A stretch of DNA of 64,000 nucleotides from Tenuifilum thalassicum (GTDB lineage: Bacteria; Bacteroidota; Bacteroidia; Bacteroidales; Tenuifilaceae), in contig NZ_CP041345.1 in NCBI RefSeq assembly GCF_013265555.1, positions 1,162,581 to 1,226,580 on the forward strand, given 5' to 3'. The translations under genes and the position numbers were made by a program. A model generated the notes under the pieces. The model had not been told where the DNA came from. It worked only from the letters and a program-made list of their open reading frames with translations, and searched no databases. Below are positions 1-9,527 of this stretch, piece after piece (within the stretch, counting starts at the first letter, position 1; each line of letters opens with the position of its first letter).

Positions 1-691
1 AAAGTCCACCTGCAATAGCAAAAATAAGAACAGTTAAGCCATAGGCTTTGAGCAGTGGTTTGAATATTTCGCGTTTAAAGATGCCCCAATAAGGGTCTTT
101 CCCATTTGTATATTCAACCTCTTCTGAAGTGTCATCGTTAAACTTTGGAAGGAAAAAAGAAAAGAATTTTTTCCCAATAGTCATTAAAAAAGCCAAATAA
201 ACGGTCGATATGAGCATATCGTAAGTGTGTGTAAGTATGTAAACATCAGAATCAACATTTAGCATCATTTTAAGGGAGGCCAAATTTGGGGTTCCGCCAG
301 TATACACACCTACAAGCAACCCGCTTACCTTCCAAAGCTCACCCATACCTTTCCCCTTAAATGCAAAAAAGCCAATAACAATTAGAACAATAACCGATGA
401 AATTCCTATTATAAGTGATAGTAAGGCTTTCCCTGCTATAGATTTCCATTGCTTTATATTTGCAGAAAACAGAAGCAACGGTAGCGCTAGTGGAATGGTT
501 AAAGTTGTTAAAAGTTCTTGGATTTTTGATGCAGACTCTGGCAAGATTCCTATGTTACCTACTATAAGCCCAAGTAAATATGCAACAAACACCGCACCTA
601 ACTTATTTACAAAAGGGAATTTATGGCACAAATGTAAAATAAGAAAAGGCGATAGGAGATAGAAAAGAACAAGAATTATTTCAGTCATCAT
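1..691 (-). CDS. DUF819 family integral membrane protein (3' end outside window)
   Basis: Translating the minus strand from the ATG at 689-691 gives an uninterrupted hydrophobic protein starting MMTEIILVLF; a second ATG follows at once (686-688). About 230 residues are visible and the reading frame runs off the left edge, so the C-terminus is missing. Several membrane helices are evident, with conserved-looking GVYTGGTPNLASL and LTHTYDMLIST stretches. These fit the DUF819 (YjcL-like) family of predicted multi-helix membrane transporters, whose substrate is unknown. A charged cytoplasmic-type loop (KFNDDTSEEVEYTNG) separates two helical halves. It diverges from the YCII gene across about 150 bp. 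Family assignment is from recognition of the pattern only. Confidence 0.7.
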   Translation of the reverse strand, partial: MMTEIILVLFYLLSPFLILHLCHKFPFVNKLGAVFVAYLLGLIVGNIGILPESASKIQELLTTLTIPLALPLLLFSANIKQWKSIAGKALLSLIIGISSVIVLIVIGFFAFKGKGMGELWKVSGLLVGVYTGGTPNLASLKMMLNVDSDVYILTHTYDMLISTVYLAFLMTIGKKFFSFFLPKFNDDTSEEVEYTNGKDPYWGIFKREIFKPLLKAYGLTVLIFAIAGGL

Positions 692-838
692 AAATACTTT
701 TATTAACTAATTTCATTACCTAACGGCTACAAAAATGACAAATAATTTGGTTATAAAAAAAGTTGCATAATTAACACTATTTAATTAAATTGCCTTGATT
801 TTTATATATTCAAAAAATGGGGTTAAAATTCTTATAAA

Positions 839-1303
839 ATGAGGTTGTATGTTTTTTCTGCAATTCTAGTTTTTTTTACTTTGACAGGTCAAGCTCAGGG
901 GCAGACCCCAGCTTCAAATTTTAATAAAAAATTGGCAGATTCACTTGGAGCTGATGAGTATGGAATGAAATGGTATGTGATGGTAATGTTAAAAACTGGT
1001 ACCAAGAAAATTCAAAGTCGCGATTCTCTTTCATGGCTTTATAAAGGTCACATAGATGCTATAAATGAGCTTACCGAGAAAGGACTTTTAATAGTAACTG
1101 GCCCTTTAGGTAAAAATACCCAGAACTATAGAAGTTTTTACATCTTAAATACAAATAAGGCAGAAGAGGCACAAAAGTTAATGATGAAAAACCCCGCTGT
1201 AAAATATGGTTTATTTGACCCAGAGTTCTTTTTCTGGTATGGACCTGCAGCCCTTCCAACCTATCGGAAATATCAACCACTAGTTGAAGCCAAAAAGCCT
1301 TAG
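839..1303 (+). CDS. Exported YCII-related domain protein
   Basis: The 154-residue product starts with a hydrophobic signal peptide (about residues 1-21, ending near AQGQ), so export to the periplasm is likely. The rest resembles the YCII-related dimeric alpha+beta barrel fold: a KWYVMVMLKTG strand, the pattern HIDAINELTEKGLLIVTGPLG and a YILNTNKAEEAQKLMMKNPAV stretch. YCII proteins are usually small cytoplasmic domains with an active-site His-Asp pair; the H in KGHIDA is retained. The function is unknown for most members. Its stop codon overlaps the end of the convergent antiporter gene by 4 bp, so the two messages end tail to tail without a visible terminator. Confidence 0.75.
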   Translation: MRLYVFSAILVFFTLTGQAQGQTPASNFNKKLADSLGADEYGMKWYVMVMLKTGTKKIQSRDSLSWLYKGHIDAINELTEKGLLIVTGPLGKNTQNYRSFYILNTNKAEEAQKLMMKNPAVKYGLFDPEFFFWYGPAALPTYRKYQPLVEAKKP

Positions 1304-4227
1304 GGTATTACTATAATTATTGAATCGTCTTTGCATCTAACATTGCATTCACTCAGTATAGCGGGTGCATGGCTTAGCGTGTCCTCATTCTCAACTATTG
1401 CTTCACCTTTTACTAGAATGCAGGAAGAACCTTCAAATCGATGCTTTTCCTCATCATTTATTATTTCAAGCTGTGCATTGCTAATGATTTTTCTGAGTTT
1501 TCGGCTAGTTAGGTTTTTGTAGTTCTCGTTATTTTTAAGAAGTTCAAGAGCAATTTCAGTTGATGCAGTAAACTTGAATGGGTTTAATATTTCAGGATAT
1601 TTTTTTGATAGGCTATTAATTGTTGAATAGCTTATTATTAGAATAGAAACAGGGGTCTCTGCTTTAACTGTATGTCTTATTTTACTCGAGGTAAGCCATT
1701 CATAAAACCCGAAAGTATTGCAACTTTCCTTTACTCCCAAAAGTTTCTGATTACTATAGTAGTTAATGGTACCATTTATTATTAAGAATACGCTTTTTGA
1801 ACTACTTTTTTCTTTTAAAAGAACAGCGCCTTCGGGGAAAAATTTGATTTGACTCTTGGCTATAAGTTGTTTTGCTGCTTCGCTACTAATTTTGTCAAGA
1901 CCAGGTGTGTTTTTAATGGTTTCCGCAACTTTAAGATTTGTATATTTTTCGGTTGAGGTATCGGTAAGTCTCTTTAAAAGGTTTTGAACTTTAGATTGAA
2001 TTTGGGTTACTTCGTCGGGCTCAAGACGACCTTGCTTTTTAAGCTTTTCTATCATCTCTTCTTGCTGATTCAGGAGCGACCTCGAAGCCAAGAGTGTCTC
2101 GATATTGGTTCTGATATCGGGGTATTTTTCCTTTAGATTCCGCAAGAAGGTTTGCCCAGTTAGTCGATTAGCATTTATCTCATCTTCAAGCATGGAAAGA
2201 AAATCATTATTGCTTGTATCATCAGATTCGCCAATTGAAAGCCCAATAGCAAGGCTCGATAACGATTTCAGATTTTCCTCCTGAGCCGCAACAAATGCTC
2301 TTGCGCAGTCGTAGCTAAGAGTGAGGCGATTAATAAATCGTCGTTTCCATATCTTTCCAATCAAAGGCAAGTTCTGTAGTTTAGATAATGTTTTAGGTGC
2401 TTTCCAAATTTTCTCTATATCCTGTCGTTCTGATAGGGGGATTTTTCCACCAAAGTCAAGTAGAACATCAATCTGGTCGGAGAGAAGATGGACACCATCG
2501 GAGCTCAGCATACCCATGTTAAATTGGCGCCAATAGCTCTCTTTTTCCTTTTGAAGGAGTCGTTTTCTGGTTTCAATTAAAGCATCATTTATATCAAAAC
2601 TTTCTGGCGTTTCTTCAGTTAAACTGTTATCAATCAGAAAGTCAGAAACTCTTTTCCAGTCGGCACCCGACATATATCTATTACTCTTAAGTTTTTCAAT
2701 CTCTTTTTCCCCGCTAAGTTTAACCTGTAGAAGAGATTGTTTCATTAGGCTTATCTTGATATTGTCAACTTTTGAGAGCCCAAGTTTATCAATTAGCCAA
2801 CGCACAGTAGTTGCATTAATTAGTGAAGTAAGAAGAACAATACCTGCTGTTAGCGATAGAAGTTGGTTGCGTGGTTCAATTGGAATTCTTGAATCAATAG
2901 CAACAATAAGTGCTAAGGCTAGAGCAACTGCACCTCTTAGGCCACCCCACCAAAGTACTATTGAGTCTTTGAATGAAATACCATAGCCTATTTTTTTCAT
3001 TAATGGGTAAAAAATGTAGATTGTACCAAGCCGAGCAATGTGGATTGTGATGTAGGCAAGAAATAGAATTATTACATCACTTATTTTGTAGTTTACTTGT
3101 AATGCAATTACCACACCCACAATAATAAAGATAAGTGTATTGGCTATAAATGCAGCAAGTTCCCAGAATTCATGCAGGAAGTGTGTAACACCAGGACTGA
3201 CTTTTGTTTTTCCAGGTCCTGCCATCGAAATACCGAGCGTAACAACTGCAATTACACCCGAAACATGGAATATGGATTCCGCAAGAAAAAATGAGAGATA
3301 AGCTGCGCCAATTACAACAGTAATTTCAATTAAAGCATCGTTGAATACACGCTTTATCCATGATAAAATTCCCCAGCCAATTATTGCACCAACCAAAACA
3401 CCTCCAAGCGATACCCTTAAGAATTCTATAAATGCATTACCGTTGGCAGCCTCTCCTGTAATTAAACCAAAAATGGCCATAAAAATAACGATGGCTGTTC
3501 CATCGTTGAGCATCGATTCACTCTCCGTAATGGTTGAAAGCCTTTTGCTGGCACCAACCTCCTTTAAAATAGCAACTACTGCTACAGGGTCCGTGGCGCT
3601 TATAATGGTTCCAAAAAGTAATGCCAGTAGAAAAGTCCATTGGTTCAGCCCAATGCCAAAACTCTTCATTAACATTATCGCTGCAGATGTGATTAGAATG
3701 GCAACCATTATTCCTGGAACTGCTAGTATTACTGCATTACCAAGTGATTTTTTGAAAGTATGTATGTGCAACGAATAGGCTGCCTCAAAAATAAGTGTAG
3801 GCAGGAAAAGGTAGAGTATTAGATGGGGGTCAATGTTGCCTGCCCAATTAATTGAATCAGCAATTAAATTTAAGTCAAAGGTGTTTAGAATGTCGAATCG
3901 GGCTAGGGCTCCAAGTATCAATCCGAATATTAAAAGAAGAATAGTGTAGGGTAGTGGACCTTTTCTAAACAGGTAGCGTGTTGCGGTACCAATAAAAAGC
4001 GATAGAATGATAAAGAAAAGAGGTGCCAAGTTTATGCTGTGCTTTTCATGTGAACTTTCTGAGAGTACTTCTTCTTTATCAAGCGTATCTTTGGAATTTT
4101 GTGATTGTGTTATAGATGTATGCTCATTTGTGGGTAATGTAGTATTTGTTGTATAAATTGAAACTGCTCCATTTGTTATTAGTGATACACCCATTAATAC
4201 GGTAAGGAGTAAAAGAATTCTTCGCAT
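1300..4227 (-). CDS. CPA1-type Na+/H+ antiporter with C-terminal cyclic-nucleotide-binding-like domain
   Basis: This 975-residue protein begins with a hydrophobic segment and a Ser/Thr-rich loop (residues 1-65), followed by about a dozen membrane helices (roughly 70-500). The transport core carries ATDPVAVVAILKEVGA and SMLNDGTAIVIF, hallmark NhaP/NHE exchanger motifs with the ion-binding Asp pair, and later GGLRGAVALALAL. A long charged cytoplasmic region (about 500-780) with coiled-coil character follows. Residues about 790-905 resemble a cyclic-nucleotide-binding beta roll (FFPEGAVLLKEKSSSK, then LIINGTINYY). The classical phosphate-binding cassette is not obvious, so ligand binding is uncertain. 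The likely role is Na+ or K+/H+ exchange for pH and salt homeostasis. It diverges from the symporter gene over 240 bp. Confidence 0.88.
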   Translation of the reverse strand: MRRILLLLTVLMGVSLITNGAVSIYTTNTTLPTNEHTSITQSQNSKDTLDKEEVLSESSHEKHSINLAPLFFIILSLFIGTATRYLFRKGPLPYTILLLIFGLILGALARFDILNTFDLNLIADSINWAGNIDPHLILYLFLPTLIFEAAYSLHIHTFKKSLGNAVILAVPGIMVAILITSAAIMLMKSFGIGLNQWTFLLALLFGTIISATDPVAVVAILKEVGASKRLSTITESESMLNDGTAIVIFMAIFGLITGEAANGNAFIEFLRVSLGGVLVGAIIGWGILSWIKRVFNDALIEITVVIGAAYLSFFLAESIFHVSGVIAVVTLGISMAGPGKTKVSPGVTHFLHEFWELAAFIANTLIFIIVGVVIALQVNYKISDVIILFLAYITIHIARLGTIYIFYPLMKKIGYGISFKDSIVLWWGGLRGAVALALALIVAIDSRIPIEPRNQLLSLTAGIVLLTSLINATTVRWLIDKLGLSKVDNIKISLMKQSLLQVKLSGEKEIEKLKSNRYMSGADWKRVSDFLIDNSLTEETPESFDINDALIETRKRLLQKEKESYWRQFNMGMLSSDGVHLLSDQIDVLLDFGGKIPLSERQDIEKIWKAPKTLSKLQNLPLIGKIWKRRFINRLTLSYDCARAFVAAQEENLKSLSSLAIGLSIGESDDTSNNDFLSMLEDEINANRLTGQTFLRNLKEKYPDIRTNIETLLASRSLLNQQEEMIEKLKKQGRLEPDEVTQIQSKVQNLLKRLTDTSTEKYTNLKVAETIKNTPGLDKISSEAAKQLIAKSQIKFFPEGAVLLKEKSSSKSVFLIINGTINYYSNQKLLGVKESCNTFGFYEWLTSSKIRHTVKAETPVSILIISYSTINSLSKKYPEILNPFKFTASTEIALELLKNNENYKNLTSRKLRKIISNAQLEIINDEEKHRFEGSSCILVKGEAIVENEDTLSHAPAILSECNVRCKDDSIIIVIP

Positions 4228-4467
4228 AACTCAATATTTTTAAGCAATTTACAAAATTTGCTATGCAAGTCAAATATTAGTTTGAAATAATTCTATCTAT
4301 ATTGATGTAGAATTATTTGATGATTTTTATTGTTTTAGTTACATTTTTATACTAAAAATCAAAAGTTGATAAAAAAATGTTAAAAAATATTGAATAATGT
4401 GATGAAATTATGATTAATTTGGCAGTCGAAACAATAACCTAAAATCTAACTTAAAAGCATTTAATTC

Positions 4468-5910
4468 ATGGAAGCACTTCTTGGAAACATTTACTTTTGG
4501 ATTGTAATTGCATATTTTGCAATTGTAGTAGGGGTTTCGTTTTTAACCCGAAAAGTTGCATCAAGGTCAGTTGCCGATTATTTGGTTGCAGGTCGGAATC
4601 TTGGGATTCTGTTGTGTTCAGTTGTAGTAGCAGCAGAATGGTTAGGAGGAATGAGTACAATTGGTGTGAGTGAAAAAGCTTTTAATAAGCTTTCTGTTGA
4701 ACCTATTCTTTATAATATTGCCACATCGCTTGGCATGATAATCATTGGTTTTACTGTAGCAAAACATTATAGGAAAAACAACGTGCATACGGTTAGCGAA
4801 ATGCTTGAGCATTTGTTCGGTATTCATGCTAAAAGGGTTTCGGCCATTGCGTTTCTTATTGCATACATCACACTTGCATATGTTCAATTGCAAACGGCTA
4901 CTAGTGTAATGAGCTCAATCTTTCATATCGATTGGGTATATGCAGTAATAATTGCAGCAGGTGTGATTACTTTATATACCTATGTTGGAGGAATGCATGC
5001 CCTCGCAATAACATCGGTTCTGCATATTGGAGTAATGTTTATTGGTATTGGAATTGCAACAGTAATAGGAGTTACAAAAATTGGTGGTTTTGGGCACTTA
5101 CAGGAATTACTTACAGCAAAAGGGGCAACAGGCAGCATTTATAATCCGTTTGGGGTTAGTTTAGGCGATGCTTTTAGCTTGCTGTTGGGAGGTGTTTTAG
5201 GAGGTATGGCAGCTCAAGCTAGTATTCAACCAATTTTTGCAGCAAGAACCCCCGAAGTTGCCAAAAAAGCAGCTATTCTTTCAAGTGCTTATATTGCGCC
5301 ATTTGGAATAATGAGCGCTTTGTTAGGTTTAATTGCTGCCACAGGTATTTTCAACGTTGGTGCTGGAACCGAAGGTTTCACTGCTAAGCTGGCCATGACT
5401 AACTTGTTGGTTAACCCTGAGTTCATTCATCCATTGCTAGGCGGTTTAGCTCTTGCTGGTATTCTTGCTGCTATCCTTTCAACAGTGGGCCCTGTGAATT
5501 TCGCTGTTGTTACAATTGCTACAAAAGATATATATCACGGCTTTATTAACCCCGAAGCCGATGAGAAGAAGGTACTTCAAATAGCTCGTAGGTTAGTTAT
5601 CATTGTCAGCTTGATAACTATACCATTAGCCCTTTACTTCAGAGCTGGGGTATTAGACTCCGCATACGTAAGCTATGCAATTAGAGCAATTGGGGCTATT
5701 GTGATTATTGCAGGTATTTATTTAAGAGGCTGGATTGATGTATTCACCGTAAAACTAGCATTTATAGGTGGTACAATTGCTGTTTTCGTTTGTATCCTTG
5801 CTAACAAATTAGGTTGGTTCCACCTTGATAAAACATATGGCGCAGTAATTTTCTCTCTTTTATCAATACTTGTTGGATATATCAGAAGAAAATATTTTGT
5901 AAAAGCTTAA
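4468..5910 (+). CDS. Sodium:solute symporter (SSS family)
   Basis: The 480-residue protein is almost entirely membrane helices (about 12-13), with the SSS signature region ADYLVAGRNLGILLCSVVVAAEWLGGMSTIG recognisable in parts near residues 35-65. The family couples solute uptake to the sodium gradient; substrates include carboxylates, amino acids and sugars, and the substrate cannot be read here. The gene is first in a tight cluster: its stop is 10 bp before the ATG of a CoA-transferase, followed by a 2-oxoacid oxidoreductase. That context suggests uptake of an organic acid that is then activated as a CoA thioester. The start ATG at 4468 follows an AT-rich 240 bp divergent region with no Shine-Dalgarno sequence. 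Confidence 0.88.
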   Translation: MEALLGNIYFWIVIAYFAIVVGVSFLTRKVASRSVADYLVAGRNLGILLCSVVVAAEWLGGMSTIGVSEKAFNKLSVEPILYNIATSLGMIIIGFTVAKHYRKNNVHTVSEMLEHLFGIHAKRVSAIAFLIAYITLAYVQLQTATSVMSSIFHIDWVYAVIIAAGVITLYTYVGGMHALAITSVLHIGVMFIGIGIATVIGVTKIGGFGHLQELLTAKGATGSIYNPFGVSLGDAFSLLLGGVLGGMAAQASIQPIFAARTPEVAKKAAILSSAYIAPFGIMSALLGLIAATGIFNVGAGTEGFTAKLAMTNLLVNPEFIHPLLGGLALAGILAAILSTVGPVNFAVVTIATKDIYHGFINPEADEKKVLQIARRLVIIVSLITIPLALYFRAGVLDSAYVSYAIRAIGAIVIIAGIYLRGWIDVFTVKLAFIGGTIAVFVCILANKLGWFHLDKTYGAVIFSLLSILVGYIRRKYFVKA

Positions 5911-5920
5911 CAATTTGACA

Positions 5921-7129
5921 ATGCAACGAGGACCGCTTTTTGGGATTAAAGTACTAGAGCTGGCTAATGTGTTAGCAGGACCAAGTGTTGGTGTTGCGCT
6001 GGCCGAAATGGGGGCAACTGTTATTAAAGTTGAAAATATTCATACCAATGGCGATGTAACCCGAACATGGAAATTACCAACTGAGGACCAGAATACTGAT
6101 ATTTCGGGTTATTTCAGCTGTGTGAACTGGGGAAAGAAGTCTTTAGCTCTCGATTTGTCATCACCAGAGGGCTTAGATGTAGTTTACCGTTTAGCCAAGG
6201 TATGCGATATTGTGCTTGCAAGCTATAAGCCTGGTGATGCCGAAAAATTAAAGGTAGATTACAACACCCTTAAGCAGCATAACAAACAGATTATTTATGC
6301 GCAAATAACAGGCTATGGCTTAAAGAACAAGAGGGCAGGTTACGATGCTATTATTCAGGCCGAAAGTGGTTTTACCTATATGAATGGTGAACCCGATGGA
6401 CAACCCGTTAAAATGCCAGTTGCATTAATGGATGTGCTTGCTGGTCATCAACTGAAGGAGGCTATTTTGCTTGCCCTTCTTAACAGGGAACGATTAGGTG
6501 AGGGTACTTTTATTGAAACCAGCCTTATAAAATCGGGAGTAGCGTCGTTGGCAAATCAGGCTACTAATTGGCTCGTGGGTAATAAGATACCTGAAAGGAT
6601 GGGCTCCGAGCATCCAAATATCGTTCCTTACGGTAAGATTTTTTATTCGCGTGATAATAAACCTATTGTTATTGCAGTAGGAAACGATAAGCAGTTTACA
6701 TTGCTTTGTTCAATTCTTGGAAAACCAGAATTGGCAAAGGATGAGCGGTTTGCAACCAACTTTAATAGGGTTAAGAATCGTAAGGAGTGCAATGATGCCA
6801 TTCAAAGCCTTATTAGTAATTTTGATAGGGATTGGCTGCTGAAGGAGTTTGAAAAGAATGCTGTTCCTGCTGGAGGTGTTTACAACATGAAAGAGGTTTT
6901 TGAAATACCAGAGGTGCAAGAACTCGTTATGGAGGGTAAAACTTCTTCTGGAATGCCAATAAAAGGATTAAGAACTGTTGCTTTTACCTTTGATAAAAGC
7001 AACATTATAGATTTACAAGCGCCACCTCATTATGGTGAGCATACTGTTAGTATACTTCGCGACACTTTAGGATATACATCAAGAGAAATTGATAGTTTAA
7101 TCGAAAAAAAGATTGTATATGCACGATAA
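5921..7129 (+). CDS. CaiB/BaiF-type (family III) CoA-transferase
   Basis: The protein (402 residues from this ATG) begins FGIKVLELANVLAGPSVG, the typical family III start, and continues with GATVIKVE, NWGKKSLALDL and ITGYG. A conserved Asp within MPVALMDVLAGHQ, near residue 171, sits where these enzymes carry the catalytic Asp that forms the acyl anhydride. The enzymes move CoA between carboxylic acids. An in-frame TTG at 5915 could add two residues; the ATG at 5921 is preferred. The gene follows the symporter by 10 bp and overlaps the next gene by 11 bp, so translation is probably coupled. It most likely activates the imported acid, perhaps with the acyl-CoA made by the downstream oxidoreductase as CoA donor. 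The substrate is unknown. Confidence 0.88.
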   Translation: MQRGPLFGIKVLELANVLAGPSVGVALAEMGATVIKVENIHTNGDVTRTWKLPTEDQNTDISGYFSCVNWGKKSLALDLSSPEGLDVVYRLAKVCDIVLASYKPGDAEKLKVDYNTLKQHNKQIIYAQITGYGLKNKRAGYDAIIQAESGFTYMNGEPDGQPVKMPVALMDVLAGHQLKEAILLALLNRERLGEGTFIETSLIKSGVASLANQATNWLVGNKIPERMGSEHPNIVPYGKIFYSRDNKPIVIAVGNDKQFTLLCSILGKPELAKDERFATNFNRVKNRKECNDAIQSLISNFDRDWLLKEFEKNAVPAGGVYNMKEVFEIPEVQELVMEGKTSSGMPIKGLRTVAFTFDKSNIIDLQAPPHYGEHTVSILRDTLGYTSREIDSLIEKKIVYAR

Positions 7130-8243
7130 TAAAAAGAACCTAGCCTTTATCGATGGGTCAAGGTTAATAACTGAGGCATTAGTCAGAGCTGGTGCCGATA
7201 CGTTTGTGGGGTATCCCATTACACCTGCAAACCTGCTTTACCTATATGCAACCAAGCGATTTCCAACCATGTTGGCTGCTCCCGATGAGATTACTACACT
7301 GCAGTGGATGAGCGGCTTTGCCATTTCGGGTCACGTTCCTGTAACCGCAACCTCATTCCCTGGATATGCGCTCATGGTTGAGTCGATAGGTATGGCAGCC
7401 ATGATGGAACTACCAATGGTTATTATTCTTGTTCAGCGACTAGGGCCTGCTACTGGTACTGCTACAAGAGGAGCTCAAGGCGATTTGAATGTAGTTTTTG
7501 GAACCATGTCTGGCGGTTACTCATTACCCACTTTTTCAATCAGTAACTACCACGATTGTTGGGAAGTTTCAGCTAAAGCTGTTCATACTGCCATTGAGCT
7601 ACGAACTCCAGTAGTGTTGCTTACATCTAAGGAAATGGTAATGACACAGCAATCGTTCGATTGGTCTGATCTGCCTGAAATTGCTCCCAAAAAGGTTAAA
7701 CAGTTTGAGGGCGAAGGACAGTATTTCCCTTACAAAGCCGATGAATCATTAGTTTCAGATTTTCTGCCAGTTAGCCAAAATAAACATCAGGTCAGAATTA
7801 CTGCTTCAACTCATGATACTAGAGGAATTCTTCAGAATTCAACTCCTGAAGCAATAAATAACACTAAACGTTTAGAAGAGAAGGTTAATAAACACCTTGA
7901 TAGCTATACCCTATACGATTTTGACGAGCAGGAAGGTGCTGAAACTCTTGTTGTTTCATGGGACATTTCTTCGCTTGCATCCCGTGAAGCAGTTGTTGAA
8001 CTTCGAAATAAGGGTAAAATGGTGTCGTTGCTTATTGCAAAAACATTGCTCCCCATTCCAAAAGTTTACATCGATATAATTCAGCGTTATAAGAAAGTGG
8101 TTGTGGTTGAGGAGAACCTAAAAGGTCAATTCCGTCAGTTGCTTTTTGGCGCTGCTGGTCGAGAAGGAGTTACTGGTGTTAACGGAATTGCTAAAATGAT
8201 TAACCCATCTGAAATTGTTGAGGAGGTAATGCGTTATGAATAG
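7119..8243 (+). CDS. 2-oxoacid:ferredoxin oxidoreductase, alpha subunit
   Basis: This 374-residue protein matches the alpha subunit of the pyruvate/2-oxoacid:ferredoxin oxidoreductase superfamily. It has a pyrimidine-binding type start (DGSRLITEALVRAGADTFVGYPITPA), an ITTLQWMSGFAISG segment, then RLGPATGTATRGAQGDL. Its C-terminal domain carries SWDISSLASREAVVELR and VVVVEENLKGQF. These enzymes oxidatively decarboxylate a 2-oxoacid to acyl-CoA, CO2 and reduced ferredoxin, and also run in reverse. A TTG at 7113 is in frame, but the ATG at 7119 is preferred; either overlaps the upstream CoA-transferase gene. The end overlaps the beta-gamma gene by 8 bp. Substrate class (branched-chain, aromatic or other) cannot be decided from sequence alone. 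Confidence 0.88.
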   Translation: MHDNKKNLAFIDGSRLITEALVRAGADTFVGYPITPANLLYLYATKRFPTMLAAPDEITTLQWMSGFAISGHVPVTATSFPGYALMVESIGMAAMMELPMVIILVQRLGPATGTATRGAQGDLNVVFGTMSGGYSLPTFSISNYHDCWEVSAKAVHTAIELRTPVVLLTSKEMVMTQQSFDWSDLPEIAPKKVKQFEGEGQYFPYKADESLVSDFLPVSQNKHQVRITASTHDTRGILQNSTPEAINNTKRLEEKVNKHLDSYTLYDFDEQEGAETLVVSWDISSLASREAVVELRNKGKMVSLLIAKTLLPIPKVYIDIIQRYKKVVVVEENLKGQFRQLLFGAAGREGVTGVNGIAKMINPSEIVEEVMRYE

Positions 8244-9504
8244 TAAAAACTTCCTAACCGATAGCCAACTACCTTTTTGCAAAGGTTGTGGTCATGCACT
8301 CGTAGCTAAGAATACAGAAAAGGCTTTACAAAAGCTCAACGTTGACCCCCTCGACGTTGTTTTGGTTACCGATATAGGTTGCCATGGTATTGTGGATAAG
8401 AGTTTTCTTACACATACTGTTCATGGTTTGCACGGTCGCTCCTCGGCTTTAGCTGCTGGAATTGCTGCAGGGTTGAATAACCCTGGGAAAAAGGTAATTG
8501 TATTCACCGGCGATGGTGGTGCTACCATTGGAATGCAGCATTTGATTGGTGGCGCACATCTAGGTTTCGATATGACAGTGGTTGTGCATAATAACATGCT
8601 TTACGGAATGACTGGTGGCCAGCCATCGGAATTTACACCTTGTGGATTTAAAACTCCCACGCTTCCCGAAGGTAGCTCAAAAGAGGGCTACGATATCTGT
8701 GAGCTAATGGTTGCTGCAGGCGCATCATATGTTGAGCGTGTTATTGGCATTGGCGACTATTCCGATTCTTTAGCTAAGGCCTTTTCATCAAGTGGATTTT
8801 CGCTTGTTGAGGTTATGGAAATTTGCCCCAGCTATGGTGTGAAATCAAATCCTGGAATCAAACTCTCACAAGTGGTTGAGAATGCGGGTTGGAATGTGAA
8901 AGTTTTTGCCGACGGTAAGGGGCACTCCTTTAAAAAACCATTAAAAGAGAATACAGAGAGCCTGATTTCCGAAAAGCTTGAAATAAAACCAAAATATCAA
9001 AGTGAAATTAAAAAGCCAGTTAGCATTTTAATTTCTGGCTCTGCTGGTGAGGGGGTTCAGTCGGCAGCCGAGTTTCTTGCTAAGGCTGGAATACTCTCGG
9101 GATTAAACACCACTAAAAAGGGTAGCTATCCGGTAACAGTTGGAGTTGGCTTCTCTGCTTCGGATGTTATCTTATCTCCTAAACCTATCCTTTTTACAGG
9201 TTCTACAAATCCCGATATTCTTGTAATAACTTCAGCCGATGGTTTGAACTTTGCTAGAAACACAGCTGCAAAGATGACGTCTGGTAAATTATATATCGAT
9301 GATTCGTTAGATGTTCCAGAAACAGGGGCCCAGGTTATTAGGGTGCCTTTCCGCGAAAAGCTTGGTGCTCGTACCAGCTCTTTGTATGCCGTGTTCTATA
9401 TAGTTCATCATGAAAAACTATTCCCAATCGATGCTATGAAGGAAGTATTTCTTTCAAATAAGATTTCGAAAAAGGTAAGTATTGAAAGTTTGCTTCAGTT
9501 TTAG
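8236..9504 (+). CDS. 2-oxoacid:ferredoxin oxidoreductase, fused beta and gamma subunits
   Basis: Residues 1-235 are the thiamine-diphosphate-binding beta subunit: PFCKGCGHA, VTDIGCHG, GDGGATIGMQHLIGGAHL and NNMLYGMTGGQPSEFT. Residues about 258-422 are a complete gamma domain (ILISGSAGEGVQSAAEFLAKAGI, then KKGSYPVTVGVGFSASDVILSP). The fusion is read as a single uninterrupted frame. No ferredoxin-like delta subunit is encoded within the operon, so electrons must leave through the beta subunit to a soluble carrier encoded elsewhere. Start ATG lies inside the end of the alpha gene. This is the last gene of the symporter/CoA-transferase operon, followed within 25 bp by a terminator-like hairpin. 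Confidence 0.9.
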   Translation: MNSKNFLTDSQLPFCKGCGHALVAKNTEKALQKLNVDPLDVVLVTDIGCHGIVDKSFLTHTVHGLHGRSSALAAGIAAGLNNPGKKVIVFTGDGGATIGMQHLIGGAHLGFDMTVVVHNNMLYGMTGGQPSEFTPCGFKTPTLPEGSSKEGYDICELMVAAGASYVERVIGIGDYSDSLAKAFSSSGFSLVEVMEICPSYGVKSNPGIKLSQVVENAGWNVKVFADGKGHSFKKPLKENTESLISEKLEIKPKYQSEIKKPVSILISGSAGEGVQSAAEFLAKAGILSGLNTTKKGSYPVTVGVGFSASDVILSPKPILFTGSTNPDILVITSADGLNFARNTAAKMTSGKLYIDDSLDVPETGAQVIRVPFREKLGARTSSLYAVFYIVHHEKLFPIDAMKEVFLSNKISKKVSIESLLQF

Positions 9505-9527
9505 CTAAATATTTGAGTGGTTATATT

